This document shows, in pieces, positions 18,388-26,297 of a stretch of DNA of 62,216 bases (positions are counted from its first letter, which is position 1; each line of letters opens with the position of its first letter). The notes beneath the pieces are model-generated. The model was not told the DNA's origin. It ran no database searches and saw only the letters and a program-made list of their open reading frames with translations. The DNA is taken from positions 1 to 62,216 of the forward strand of contig NZ_LWAE01000018.1 in the NCBI RefSeq assembly GCF_001623875.1. Reading direction: 5' to 3'. This stretch comes from Clostridium magnum DSM 2767. Lineage in GTDB: Bacteria; Bacillota; Clostridia; Clostridiales; Clostridiaceae. The translations under genes were made by a program, and so were the position numbers.

Positions 18388-18501
18388 TTAAGTTTCACTA
18401 GATCCTGAATAGTTATTTCTTTCCTTTTTCTTTCCATAGTTATTAACCTCTTCTTTTACTAAGGTCAAAGAATAATCATTTTCTCTACATAAATAAACCA
18501 T
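18388..18501 (-). pseudogene. N-terminal remnant related to the Rpn-type gene at 29477-30176
   Basis: A 37-codon frame starting at 18501 (MVYLCRENDYSLTLVKEE, then NNYGKKKERN) that matches the N-terminal frame at 30176 (MVYSCIENDYPLTLVKEE, then GNNYGKKKER) almost base for base. It is then interrupted by unrelated sequence. Together with the next entry it fills the 18276-18691 gap with gene debris. Confidence 0.6.
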
Positions 18502-18527
18502 GCTATACCTCTTTCAAGTTTTTATCC

Positions 18528-18622
18528 TTACCCAATGCCCCAAATTCCCTTTCTCCCCATCTTGGCTTCCTTTACATATTTTCCAAAATAGCCTCTATAC
18601 TTTATATCTGGTCTATATATCA
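18528..18622 (-). pseudogene. Thermonuclease (SNase) C-terminal fragment
   Basis: The minus strand reads PDIKYRGYFGKYVKEAKMGR and KGIWGIG before a stop at 18528. The same segment (PDIKYSGYFGEYVKEAKMES, KGIWGIE) lies at 56586-56680. This is the end of a staphylococcal-nuclease-fold protein. N-terminal part lost; a REP-like repeat starts two bases away. Confidence 0.6.
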
Positions 18623-18623
18623 T

Positions 18624-18693
18624 AGCAAGCAGGAACTTGCAGTTCCTGCAATGGGGTCAGACACCATTGTGAAAGACTTGTCTCGAACTTACT
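18624..18693. repeat. REP-like palindromic repeat, full 70-bp copy
   Basis: Begins AGCAAGC and contains nested palindromes AGGAACTTGCAGTTCCT and CAATGGGGTCAGACACCATTG; its right end (AACTTACT) is a diverged form of the GCTTGCT end seen elsewhere. The same unit lies at 55565-55634 and partial copies at 31596, 50995 and others. Its right edge overlaps the stop codon of the RelA/SpoT-like gene. Confidence 0.75.
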
Positions 18694-19696
18694 AATCAAC
18701 AAGGTCATTCTGGAATCTTGAAAGATGCTCATAGGGAAGAATAAGTCTTCCGCGGTAGAGGCCACAGCCATCGTTAATAAGGGAATTATTCACTGCTGAA
18801 AACATATTTACATCCACTTTTGATAATTCAAGCTGATGCAATATGATACCTCTTTCATATGCATCATCAAAATAAATATTTTCTCCTTTTGGAATTGCAT
18901 CGCGCCTAGCTCTTTCACTTTCCTGGCGTTTTTCGTAACCTAAATGATTGGCAGGACCAATCTCAGCAAAATCGTCCATTTCTTTTGTACGAAGTTGTAC
19001 TTCCACATAAGAACGGGAAATGTTATCATAAAATGTTATATGCAGTGAACGATAGCCACTAGACTCTGAATTTGCAATATAATCTCTATAGTACGGACTT
19101 ACGCTCTCTTTTAACAAGGGCGATTTTTTCTGACCGGTTAAAGAAGACAGTTCTGCGGTAAATCCACGTTCCTCCAGGAAACCAAGCAACTGGTTGGCAA
19201 CATCATATAAATATTTTATTTCTTCATCTTCGCAACTCTCCCCTTCTTTCAGATGACATTTTGGAAGAGAAATCACGATTCTGTATGCAATCAGGTCCCG
19301 AAAACAGTTTAAACAGTTTTTCAGTTCAGGAAGAGAAGGGTAATTGCCCTGTTCAATGTAATACTTGTAAATATATTCCACAATATATCCGTTAAATTTT
19401 GCTTCCGCGCGTATCAGAGATTTAATTCGTCCCTTAAAAGTAAATGCAAGAAAAGGATATTCATTTGCCATAAATTTATAGAATTCTCGAATTCGCTGAG
19501 ACTGCGAAGTCAGAAAATCGTTGTGCTGCCAAAGTTCCGCAATTTGAAGTAGAAAATTACAGTGCACAAGATCAATCTGATTATGAGTTTCTTTCGCCGA
19601 CTGTTTCAAATCATCAGCATATCTCTTTAAAATCCTAAGAACGGTATCGCCTGAGTATAAATAATCATTTAATTTTTTCATAATAATTTTCTGCAT
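18692..19696 (-). CDS. RelA/SpoT-type (p)ppGpp synthetase-like protein
   Basis: A 334-aa protein with a central nucleotidyltransferase domain of the RelA/SpoT family: FKGRIKSLIRAEAKF, RDLIAYRIVISLP, SSGYRSLHITFYD and EVQLRTKEMDDFAEIGPANH give the substrate and metal sites. It lacks the N-terminal HD hydrolase and the TGS/ACT regulatory tail, so it is a single-domain synthetase-like protein. The best ribosome site (AGGAGAGG at 19725-19732) is ~28 bases from the first ATG but seven bases from an in-frame ATC at 19717, and the ATG lies in the 3' arm of a GCATCTGT/ACAGATGC hairpin. The true start is therefore uncertain. Confidence 0.8.
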   Translation of the reverse strand: MQKIIMKKLNDYLYSGDTVLRILKRYADDLKQSAKETHNQIDLVHCNFLLQIAELWQHNDFLTSQSQRIREFYKFMANEYPFLAFTFKGRIKSLIRAEAKFNGYIVEYIYKYYIEQGNYPSLPELKNCLNCFRDLIAYRIVISLPKCHLKEGESCEDEEIKYLYDVANQLLGFLEERGFTAELSSLTGQKKSPLLKESVSPYYRDYIANSESSGYRSLHITFYDNISRSYVEVQLRTKEMDDFAEIGPANHLGYEKRQESERARRDAIPKGENIYFDDAYERGIILHQLELSKVDVNMFSAVNNSLINDGCGLYRGRLILPYEHLSRFQNDLVD

Positions 19697-19819
19697 CTGT
19701 TCAATTTTTTCACAGATGCACTTTCCTCTCCTAAGTGTTTGAATATCTATTTATTAAAAGATAATCAAAATATCCAACTTATTTTATCGCTCACACAAAA
19801 TCAAATATAACAGATATAT

Positions 19820-19968
19820 TCAATCATGGCTAGTTCTTTTTGTACTATAGTGTGTTCCTTTTCCCCTTGCCTTACCATTAATAATCTCAATATTGCTCCT
19901 GCGTTTTATTTCTGTTTGAACTTGTTCAAAAATTTCAGATTCTATAATCTGTTCATGAGTATTCTTCA
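19820..19968 (-). pseudogene. Large serine recombinase fragment
   Basis: About 49 codons without a start read NTHEQIIESEIFEQVQTEIK and RRSNIEIINGKARGK, matching the segment between the recombinase domain and zinc ribbon of large serine integrases. Only this internal piece is left, in a 19697-20372 stretch otherwise filled by other remnants. Confidence 0.6.
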
Positions 19969-19981
19969 TCAATGATAAGTT

Positions 19982-20281
19982 TCACAGCTTCTCTTGCACA
20001 TTTAATTTGAAGATTATTATCTTTCCATATACAACAACCATTTTACTTTTCTTTTTTTCAATAGATAGACTACTACTGCTTATTTGATACATTTTCTTTC
20101 TTAATTTGAATATTTGTAATGGCAGTAATAGATAAAAATCATCATTTTCCTTTACTAAATTACTTTCGCTTGTTATAGTACATAATAAAAGCTTCCATAG
20201 TTCATCATCTATCTCAGCTACACTATACAAAAAGAACGCAAATAGATTTGAATTTACACAAAAATCTATTTGCGTTCCCAC
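19982..20281 (-). pseudogene. Chimera of Rpn-nuclease and zeta-toxin gene fragments
   Basis: An open frame with no function of its own. Its middle (DDFYLLLPLQIFKLRKKMYQ, ISSSSLSIEKKKSKM) matches the Rpn-type pseudogene at 29477-29992. Its last ~40 bases, 19985-20025, match the zeta-toxin gene at 56150-56190, where they encode KDNNLQIKCAREAVK in another frame. So two mobile-type genes were joined by recombination at this point. Confidence 0.65.
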
Positions 20282-20372
20282 ACCCCATGCAAAGTGAAAA
20301 ACTTTTAGCCCATTAGAAACAGACCAAAAGCCTCCTTTTCAATTTTGCATTGACTTATCAAATATTATAACA

Positions 20373-20537
20373 CTATTCCAATATCTTTTTCACTTGATCT
20401 TCTGATATATTACACTCTTTCGCTATTTGACTTATTGTATATCCTTCAGTTGAAAGCTTTAATACTTTTTTTGTCAAAAGAATTCCTTCTTCTCTTTCTG
20501 TCGTATATAATTTAAGAAATAAATTTTTACTGTTCAT
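20373..20537 (-). CDS. 54-aa protein with a helix-turn-helix-like tail
   Basis: A small frame with its own ATG and GAGGAG close upstream. The C-terminal half, LSTEGYTISQIAKECNISED then QVKKILE, has the helix-turn-helix shape found at the end of Rpn/YhgA-type proteins. The N-terminal half (FLKLYTTEREEGILLTKKVL) also fits that family's tail. It is either a remnant that has kept a start by chance or a small translated protein. Confidence 0.45.
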   Translation of the reverse strand: MNSKNLFLKLYTTEREEGILLTKKVLKLSTEGYTISQIAKECNISEDQVKKILE

Positions 20538-20664
20538 ACTCTCCTCGCTTTAAATATAGCTTCCTTTTATATCTGTATTTATTGTGCAAACAGAATATGC
20601 CTTTGCTAATTTCATACTGACTATATTTAATATAAGGCAAATTTCAACTAACTCAAAATTTCTT

Positions 20665-21051
20665 TTATAGTAAAACTAATGAGAATGCTATTCGTTGATG
20701 CAGTGTAAGGCGCCTTACCATTGCAAGAAAGCAACCATTTTGTAGTTCACGGATACTTTCCTCTACAATTACCTCATCTTCAGGTTTTGGAGGATTGTTC
20801 ACAAATAAATATCCTTCTTTCTCAAGAGAATTAATATCATCATAAGGTAATTCACTATAAGCTTTGCTTTTTCTTTCTTTCATTAGAAAATTATTAAAGC
20901 ATATTTTTCGCAACCAAGCCTTAATTGCATTGGGATTGTCCAAGGTTTCAATATTTTGCCATGCACTAATGAATGTTTCCTGGACTAAATCTTCTGCTAT
21001 ATGTGGATGACAAGATAATTTTAAGGCATAATTAAAAAACATACATACCAT
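20665..21051 (-). pseudogene. ECF-type sigma factor, truncated at both ends
   Basis: A 128-aa frame with sigma-70 region 2: HIAEDLVQETFISAWQNIET and AWLRKICFNNFLMKERK. The linker is acidic as usual, and region 4 begins (LTLHQRIAFSLVLL) but stops before its DNA-binding helix-turn-helix. The N-terminus also lacks the first helix, and the start has no ribosome site. Without region 4 it cannot read a -35 element, so it is probably dead. Confidence 0.7.
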
Positions 21052-21147
21052 ATGTATTTATTATTATCTCAATATCCATTAACTGACTTCATTTCTATAT
21101 TTTTTTATTAATTATATCATAAAACTTAATTAAGAATGTTGTGTATA

Positions 21148-22029
21148 TTATAAATAATATTCTCCACTAATTTTAACTGTTGCACTTCCACCAAAAATAA
21201 CATTACTTCCTTTAGTAGCTAGCTTAACAATATTAAATATCCTATCAATTCCACCTTGTTCTATAGATACAGGGTTTCCGTCCCACATATTATTTTTAAG
21301 CATATAGTAGGCAAAGGCGCTATTACCTGAACCTGTCGCTGGATCTTCCAGATATCCAAACTTAGGTGAAAATACTCTTGTATGTGCAATATTCTTATTA
21401 TCTTTCACTTCTGTTGAGTAGATTAATATAATATCCATGCCATTATTATTGCAAAATTCTTCCAACTTTTTTATATCCGGAAAAATATTAATCTCATCCT
21501 TTAAATTTGATATAGGTACTATTAGTGTTGGTAAACCTGCATTAATTAAATCAATAGGATATTTATCTGAAATACTTTCAACTGATATTCCTAAATTTTC
21601 TGCTGCTTCCTTAGCCGTTATATTTGTTCCTATATAAATTGGTTTTGGTGCAGTTATATAAACAGCATCTTGATCTCTTAATTCATTATAAACAGTTAAA
21701 ATCCCCTTTTTATTTGTATCCATCAAAATCTCACTTTTAAATAATAAACTTTCTGTATTTTTAATTAAATCATACATACAGGCAATTGTTCCATGACCAC
21801 AGAAATCAACTTCACATTCTGAAGAATAATATGTTAACTTACAGTCTGCCTCTAATGAGCTACTGCAAAATACAAATTCTGAAACAAACCCTTTATGTTC
21901 CTTTGCAATATTTAGCATCTTACTATGTGATAAATTTTCATTTTCTTTAAGATAAATACAAGCTGCTGGGTTTCCTAAAGATTTATTACTAGTAAATGCA
22001 TCAATTTTTTTATAACCATACTTTTTCAT
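21148..22029 (-). CDS. PhzF-family isomerase/epimerase-like protein
   Basis: A 293-aa protein of the PhzF/DAP-epimerase fold. The first half shows the IDAFTSNKSLGNPAACI start, catalytic-glutamate region GFVSEFVF and CGHGTIACMY; the second half has DPATGSGNSAFAYYML. PhzF enzymes catalyse proton shifts on small carboxylates; in a non-phenazine setting the substrate is unknown. Start at 22029 has GAGGAGAG eight bases upstream. It is divergent from a MocR-type regulator, a common arrangement in which the regulator controls the enzyme. Confidence 0.9.
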   Translation of the reverse strand: MKKYGYKKIDAFTSNKSLGNPAACIYLKENENLSHSKMLNIAKEHKGFVSEFVFCSSSLEADCKLTYYSSECEVDFCGHGTIACMYDLIKNTESLLFKSEILMDTNKKGILTVYNELRDQDAVYITAPKPIYIGTNITAKEAAENLGISVESISDKYPIDLINAGLPTLIVPISNLKDEINIFPDIKKLEEFCNNNGMDIILIYSTEVKDNKNIAHTRVFSPKFGYLEDPATGSGNSAFAYYMLKNNMWDGNPVSIEQGGIDRIFNIVKLATKGSNVIFGGSATVKISGEYYL

Positions 22030-22187
22030 CAATGATCTCTCCTCTAATTAATTTCTTAAACCATGTACCAATTTCAAATCACTTTCGAAATTATAATTTC
22101 GTATTTTATCCAACATAGGGCTCATAAACTTTTTTCTTTACCATAATAAGGATTCCCCTTAATTATTAACATAATTTAACTATACAT

Positions 22188-22231
22188 TTGTTTATTTATT
22201 AATACAATGTTAAAATTGTATCTAGTACAAT
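22188..22231 (+). promoter_or_regulatory. Promoter and candidate MocR operator
   Basis: -35 TTGTTT (22188-22193), 17-bp spacer, -10 TAAAAT (22211-22216). An inverted repeat ATACAAT-N6-ATTGTAT (22202-22221) overlaps the -10, and a third TACAAT lies at 22226-22231. Repeated half-sites around the promoter are typical of autoregulated MocR/GabR-type proteins; binding here is inferred. Confidence 0.6.
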
Positions 22232-22246
22232 AAAGAAGGTGATTGA

Positions 22247-23650
22247 ATGATAGATAATTACGGCAATGAAATTACATGGATTCCGGTTATTAAAGAAAAA
22301 AACGAACCTATATATATTTCAATTGCCAATTGCTTAGAAGAAGACATTGAAAAAGGCATATTAGAGGGTGGTTTTAAATTACCTCCTCAGAGAGTAATTG
22401 CTAACTATTTAGGTATTAATCATGGTACAGTAACTCGTGCTTATAAGTTATGTGAAGAAAAGGGATTAATAAAAGGAATTATTGGGAAAGGTACCTTTGT
22501 TAGTTGCTATGCAGGAGTACCACAAAATGTACTTGGAATTTGTACTAATTCAAACGTTATAGAAATGGGAATGGTTCTCCCATTATATGAAGTTAATAAA
22601 ATCGTCGAACCCTATTTAAAAGATCTATACCAAAACTTAGATTACGGATTAGCTTTAAGATATGCACCACCAGAGGGGCATCTTAAGCATAGATATATAG
22701 CATCAAAATGGCTCAAAAGACTTGGTATTCAATATTCACCAGAACAAATTATTATAACTTCCGGAACACAAAATGCTATGGCAGTAATATTGGCAAGCTT
22801 ATTTGATAAGGGTGACCGTATAATAGTTGATGAATATACTTATACAGGTTTTATAAGTCTTTCAAAGTTCTTTGGCATAATACTTGTGCCAGTTAAAACT
22901 AACGAAGATGGAATTGATATAGATGAATTAAAACGAACTTGTAAAAGAGAAGCTGTAAAGGGCATATATTTGATTCCCGATTGTCATAACCCTACAACTG
23001 CTAGATTGAACACTAAAAAGAGAGTGGAAATTGCTAAAATTATTGAAAAAAATAATCTATTATTAATTGAAGATAATCCATATAGTTTTACAGTACAAGA
23101 TAAAATTAAACCTATAAGTTATTATCTCGCTGAAAAGAGTATTTATATACATGGTACATGTAAATCTATAAGTTCAACTTTTAGAATTTCATATATTGCA
23201 TCACCACAAAGATATTTAAAACAACTGATTCATGGAGTTAACAATTTTACATGGATGGCCTCTCCAATAAATGCAGAAATTATATCTCAGATAATAAATT
23301 CATCAAAATACGATGAACTAATTTCATCAAAAATTTCAAAAATTAAAGAGCGTAATCGCCTAGTTGATTATATACTTAATGACTATCACATAATTCCAAA
23401 TGAAACATCCTTTTTTAGATACTTAATACTACCGCAAGCTATTTCTGATAAAGATCTTGAAATAGCTTGTTTAGAAAAAGGAGTTCAAGTATTTTCATCA
23501 AAGCGTTTTTCTGTAGGTACCCACCCAAACAAAAACGCAATTAGACTATCTATTAGTGGACCAGAAAGTATTGATGACTTAAGAAAAGGATTATTAATTG
23601 TTAAAGAAGCTATAAAATTATTAGAAACAGATATAAATTTAATAATATAA
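22247..23650 (+). CDS. MocR-family regulator (GntR helix-turn-helix plus aminotransferase domain)
   Basis: A 467-aa fusion: residues ~15-85 form a GntR winged helix (GGFKLPPQRVIANYLGINHG, TVTRAYKLCEEKGLI), and ~110-460 a fold-type I aminotransferase domain. PLP-binding features are ITSGTQNAMAVI, DCHNPTT, IEDNPYSFTV, and the probable Schiff-base lysine in HGTCKSISSTFRISYIASP. Such proteins use PLP plus an amino compound as effector. Start has AAGAAGGTGAT. Divergent from the phzF-like gene with a 217-bp shared control region; likely its regulator. Confidence 0.9.
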   Translation: MIDNYGNEITWIPVIKEKNEPIYISIANCLEEDIEKGILEGGFKLPPQRVIANYLGINHGTVTRAYKLCEEKGLIKGIIGKGTFVSCYAGVPQNVLGICTNSNVIEMGMVLPLYEVNKIVEPYLKDLYQNLDYGLALRYAPPEGHLKHRYIASKWLKRLGIQYSPEQIIITSGTQNAMAVILASLFDKGDRIIVDEYTYTGFISLSKFFGIILVPVKTNEDGIDIDELKRTCKREAVKGIYLIPDCHNPTTARLNTKKRVEIAKIIEKNNLLLIEDNPYSFTVQDKIKPISYYLAEKSIYIHGTCKSISSTFRISYIASPQRYLKQLIHGVNNFTWMASPINAEIISQIINSSKYDELISSKISKIKERNRLVDYILNDYHIIPNETSFFRYLILPQAISDKDLEIACLEKGVQVFSSKRFSVGTHPNKNAIRLSISGPESIDDLRKGLLIVKEAIKLLETDINLII

Positions 23651-23671
23651 TATGTTTAGTATTATCATCCT

Positions 23672-23768
23672 AAAACTTACGCCCCTAGGGTGTTTGCGAA
23701 GGCCTGCTGTTTTAGCTGTAGACAAGCTTAAAGATAATAATATAGATGCAGATTTTATGGTGGACTAG
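23672..23768 (+). pseudogene. REP-like half-repeat fused to the tail of a DUF927-like gene
   Basis: Positions ~23672-23702 carry the half repeat (TTACGCCCCTAGGGTGTTTG) and run straight into ~70 bases that match the last codons of the gene at 26298-26912, ending NNIDADFMVD and stop at 23768. Beyond this the two copies diverge within ~15 bases. A duplicated, start-less fragment joined at a repeat. The rest of 23769-23842 holds nothing clear. Confidence 0.7.
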
Positions 23769-23842
23769 AAAAACTTATGCTTAATTAGAAAGGAGATTTG
23801 TTGAAGGTTACAACCTTACTAATTAAGCTTTGGGGCCATATT

Positions 23843-24241
23843 TTACTGTACTTTTTCAATTTCTATTTTCTTTATATACTCAATTATGTTTTCTGCTATT
23901 TTTAGTGATTCTTCAACATCTTCTTTTCCTGCCACTAATGGATCCTCTGCTGGATATCTTGTTTCTATGTAGTAAGCATTTAGAAAAGCACTATCTTTCA
24001 AGAATTGGTTGAACTCTTTATCATAATTTGAGGCTACTTTGCACAATTTAAATAGGTTATGTCCATTTTGTAACATTCCAGTCTTATATACTAAAAATCC
24101 TTTTATATATTTCTCTACTGCTTGTTGAAGATGAAAACATACAAGTCCCAAATCGCCATCATACTCATAAAGAATTTTTGCTCCCTTCAAATCTTTGTCT
24201 CCCATTATGAACCATTCATTATATTTTAATGTATCAACCAT
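23843..24241 (-). CDS. HEPN-domain protein, toxin of a HEPN/MNT pair
   Basis: A 132-aa all-helical HEPN protein. Typical positions are the amphipathic helix GLVCFHLQQAVEKYIKGFLV, the GHNLFKLCKVA segment and AYYIETRYPAEDP near the C-terminus. HEPN proteins in such pairs are RNases or targets of the partner's AMP-transfer activity. It overlaps the nucleotidyltransferase gene upstream by eight bases, so the two are coupled. Confidence 0.88.
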   Translation of the reverse strand: MVDTLKYNEWFIMGDKDLKGAKILYEYDGDLGLVCFHLQQAVEKYIKGFLVYKTGMLQNGHNLFKLCKVASNYDKEFNQFLKDSAFLNAYYIETRYPAEDPLVAGKEDVEESLKIAENIIEYIKKIEIEKVQ

Positions 24242-24542
24242 AAATCTTCACTCCCGTTTTCTGGATTAAACTAGCAAAGGATGCTGTATCCATTATGTTT
24301 CTTTCCCATGAACTTTTTGTATATACTATAAAATCAATCTCTCTGATACTTTCTATTTTCATCGTTAAATCTATAAGTAATTCTCTCTTATTTTCAAAAT
24401 CTAATACTATACATATATCTATATCACTATCTTCCCTTGCTCTTCCCCTAGCACATGAACCAAAAAGTATTATTTCATACGGATTATATAATTGGACTAT
24501 TTGATTTTTTATTTTTTCAATTTCTTCTTTAAAAGGTATCAT
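24234..24542 (-). CDS. MNT-type nucleotidyltransferase, antitoxin of the HEPN pair
   Basis: A 102-aa minimal nucleotidyltransferase with the catalytic signature GSCARGRAREDSDIDICIV and a third acidic residue in REIDFIVYT. In characterised HEPN/MNT systems this enzyme adds AMP to the HEPN toxin and silences it. AGAGAGGA precedes the start. First gene of the pair, as is usual for the antitoxin. Confidence 0.88.
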   Translation of the reverse strand: MIPFKEEIEKIKNQIVQLYNPYEIILFGSCARGRAREDSDIDICIVLDFENKRELLIDLTMKIESIREIDFIVYTKSSWERNIMDTASFASLIQKTGVKIYG

Positions 24543-24558
24543 AAAATAAATCCTCTCT

Positions 24559-24767
24559 ATAATGTTTATCTTATTTTAATTATATCAAATAAACATATAA
24601 TTAAAACTTAAATTTATTTTTATTATAATACTTTACATATGGATACCATTCTCTATTTTTGGTCGGCATAATCCAAAAACTCCACTTTATTTATTTACTA
24701 TTGATTATTGCCAAATTTCCAAAATTTACACCTCTGGGGTGTTTGCGAAGGCTTGCCTGAGCTTGCT
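24559..24767 (-). repeat. Dispersed repeat: REP-like end plus RAYT-type transposase start, copy 1
   Basis: On the minus strand the unit starts with the REP-like palindrome (AGCAAGCTCAGGCAAGCC, then ACACC-N5-GGTGT), then AT-rich leader, AGTGGAG ribosome site and a 22-codon frame 24669-24601 beginning MPTKNREWYPYVKYYN. That peptide resembles the start of IS200-like REP-associated tyrosine transposases (commonly MPxKxRxWYPxxxYH). The rest of the gene is missing. Copies 2 and 3 lie at 27021-27178 and 56793-56970. Confidence 0.6.
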
Positions 24768-25128
24768 ATAATTTACAATGAAATATAATAAACTGTTCTA
24801 GTGTTATTTTTCTTAATATAAATATACTTTTTTTGAGCCTTCTTAGCAACTGCTTTTCACCTATCTCTTCTATGTTTACTCTGCATACTATATCAGATTC
24901 TTCTTCTTTAAAGTCTGGAAGTATATAGGATTTATCTAGTAAAACTAAATCTTTTTCATTAATTAGGTTTACCCAATCTTTTTTAACAAAACTTCTCAAA
25001 AGCTCAATAAATGTAGGCTTATGAGAAAATATATATTTATAGCCAACATCATGCTCAAGATAGTTTTTTTCATCCTCTTCCTTTATAAAATCAATGTTTG
25101 GAGCTAGATTATAATTGTACCTTAGCAT
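24766..25128 (-). pseudogene. Rpn-family nuclease, N-terminal part only
   Basis: A 120-aa frame starting like a Rpn-family recombination-promoting nuclease: DVGYKYIFSHKPTFIELLRS, then LDKSYILPDFKEEESDIVCR with the catalytic-domain aspartate. It then leaves the family at about residue 78 and ends in a segment (SIFILRKITLEQFIIF) also found at 55640-55705. The C-terminal two thirds are missing and the stop lies at the edge of a REP-like repeat. GGAG is present upstream, so the fragment may be translated. Confidence 0.6.
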
Positions 25129-25349
25129 ATTATTTCTCCTTTGATTATATTAAATATTTCTTATATATGGTATTGGTATAATTTTCCGAATTTATATAAA
25201 CATTTGTTCTATCTTAACAATTACCTTAGAATAAAACTCCACAAAACTATTATATACATCATCATCATTTATTTAAAAAAAGCATTAAACAGTATGCTAG
25301 TTGGTGAATGTTTTACTTTTTCGGAAGCAAATTACCAACTATGTATCTC

Positions 25350-25378
25350 TTGAATTGAGACATTAAACATGCTATTAT
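25350..25378 (+). promoter_or_regulatory. Promoter of the SRP RNA gene
   Basis: -35 TTGAAT (25350-25355), exactly 17 bp, -10 TATTAT (25373-25378), about 40 bp before the mature RNA. The RNA would be made as a short 5' precursor and trimmed. From 25141 to 25349 I see no gene. Confidence 0.65.
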
Positions 25379-25416
25379 AGTTACATCAAGAAACAACAAA
25401 CATTCTTTACGAATGC

Positions 25417-25690
25417 TTAGTCGTGCTACATGGGGAGTTAGCGGTGCCCTGTAACCTGCAATCCGCTATAGCAGGATGGAATTCCCCCTATAGGCTTTAG
25501 TCTGTTGGGTCAGTCTGATCAAAGTGGTGTTGAGAATTGGGTCCCATGCGGCAGAAGCTTATGAACTCCGTCAGATCCGGAAGGAAGCAGCGGTAAGTAA
25601 TCACTTCTGAGTGCCGTGGATCAACCTGATTTGAGCTAACTAGATCTGTAACGCCAGTAGATTAATTGTCGACAGTGGGTGTACGATATA
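25417..25690 (+). ncRNA. ffs: Signal recognition particle RNA (large, Bacillus/Clostridium type)
   Basis: A ~274-nt SRP RNA with both domains. The Alu domain has GGGGAGTTAGCGGTGCCCTG near the 5' end. The S domain shows the invariant tip TCAGATCCGGAAGGAAGCAG at about 25572-25591 and the GAGCTAAC segment after it. The ends can pair (TCGTGCT with the GTGTACGA region), closing the molecule. It scaffolds Ffh for cotranslational targeting. The usual downstream neighbour dnaX is not here. Confidence 0.93.
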
Positions 25691-25706
25691 CATAGATTAT
25701 ATTTTC

Positions 25707-25885
25707 TGAGATATTCGTTAAGCTCTTATTTTGAACCTACACTTAAGCTTAGGGAGTCCGATAGTTAGATGAGGATATGTACTTTCTTGTGAGCCCTTTT
25801 ACGGCATTGAAGGCGATAGAAACATCTATGCTGACACCCACCTATCAGGAGATAGGTGTCAAAATTAGAGTACCGATATTTTGGA
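25707..25885 (+). ncRNA. ssrS: Probable 6S RNA
   Basis: A ~180-nt segment with the layout of 6S RNA. The 5' strand (TATTCGTTAAGCTCTTATTT) can pair with the 3' strand (AAAATTAGAGTACCGATA) to form a long interrupted closing stem. The 5' side of the bubble has TTAAGCTTAGGGAGTCCG and the 3' side has GAGCCCTTTTACGGC, blocks I associate with Firmicute 6S RNAs. A small hairpin (GACACC…GGTGTC) lies in the 3' half. 6S RNA binds sigma-A RNA polymerase. Assignment rests on pairing and remembered motifs. Confidence 0.65.
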
Positions 25886-25902
25886 TATAGTTAGTAAATT
25901 CG

Positions 25903-25936
25903 AAGCTAATGCTTAATTTTAAGTATTAGCTTTTTA
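25903..25936 (+). terminator. Terminator after the 6S-like RNA
   Basis: AGCTAATGCTT / AAGTATTAGCT stem (one mismatch) followed by TTTTTAATTT, an intrinsic terminator just past the RNA. Confidence 0.75.
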
Positions 25937-26017
25937 ATTTGGTTTACTTGCGGAATCTAATATTAGAGCAGCTACGTCTCTGGATATCTTTAATCTGATC
26001 TTTTCTTAGATATCACA

Positions 26018-26060
26018 GTCTCTTTTCTGTATGTAGTTCTCCTTTCTATTAATAAATTTT
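26018..26060 (-). repeat. Scar: two ends of an MFS-locus copy joined
   Basis: Bases 26018-26033 match the region after the MFS transporter gene (near 16080, ATCACAGYCTCTTTTCTGT), and 26034-26059 match that gene's leader including its ribosome site (ATGTAGTTCTCCTTTCTATT). The ~1.4 kb that lies between these parts at 16100-17516 is absent here. It looks like the trace of a second copy from which the whole coding region was lost. Confidence 0.55.
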
Positions 26061-26297
26061 ACGCCAATTACACCACCTTTACAACAAACTGTAACCCTTC
26101 TCCCTCCCTAAAAACAAAGCCTCCCTTTTATTAATTACAACTATTACAAAAAAACAAAAATAATTGAAAGAAGCCTTAAAATATTTTTATCTACATCTAA
26201 CTTAAATAAGTCTGCTAAAAAGAATTTTATTAATCTTAAAGAAAACAGTTCTTTATTATCTAAACTTGGAAACAGCTTATTGATGGGAGGATTAAAA

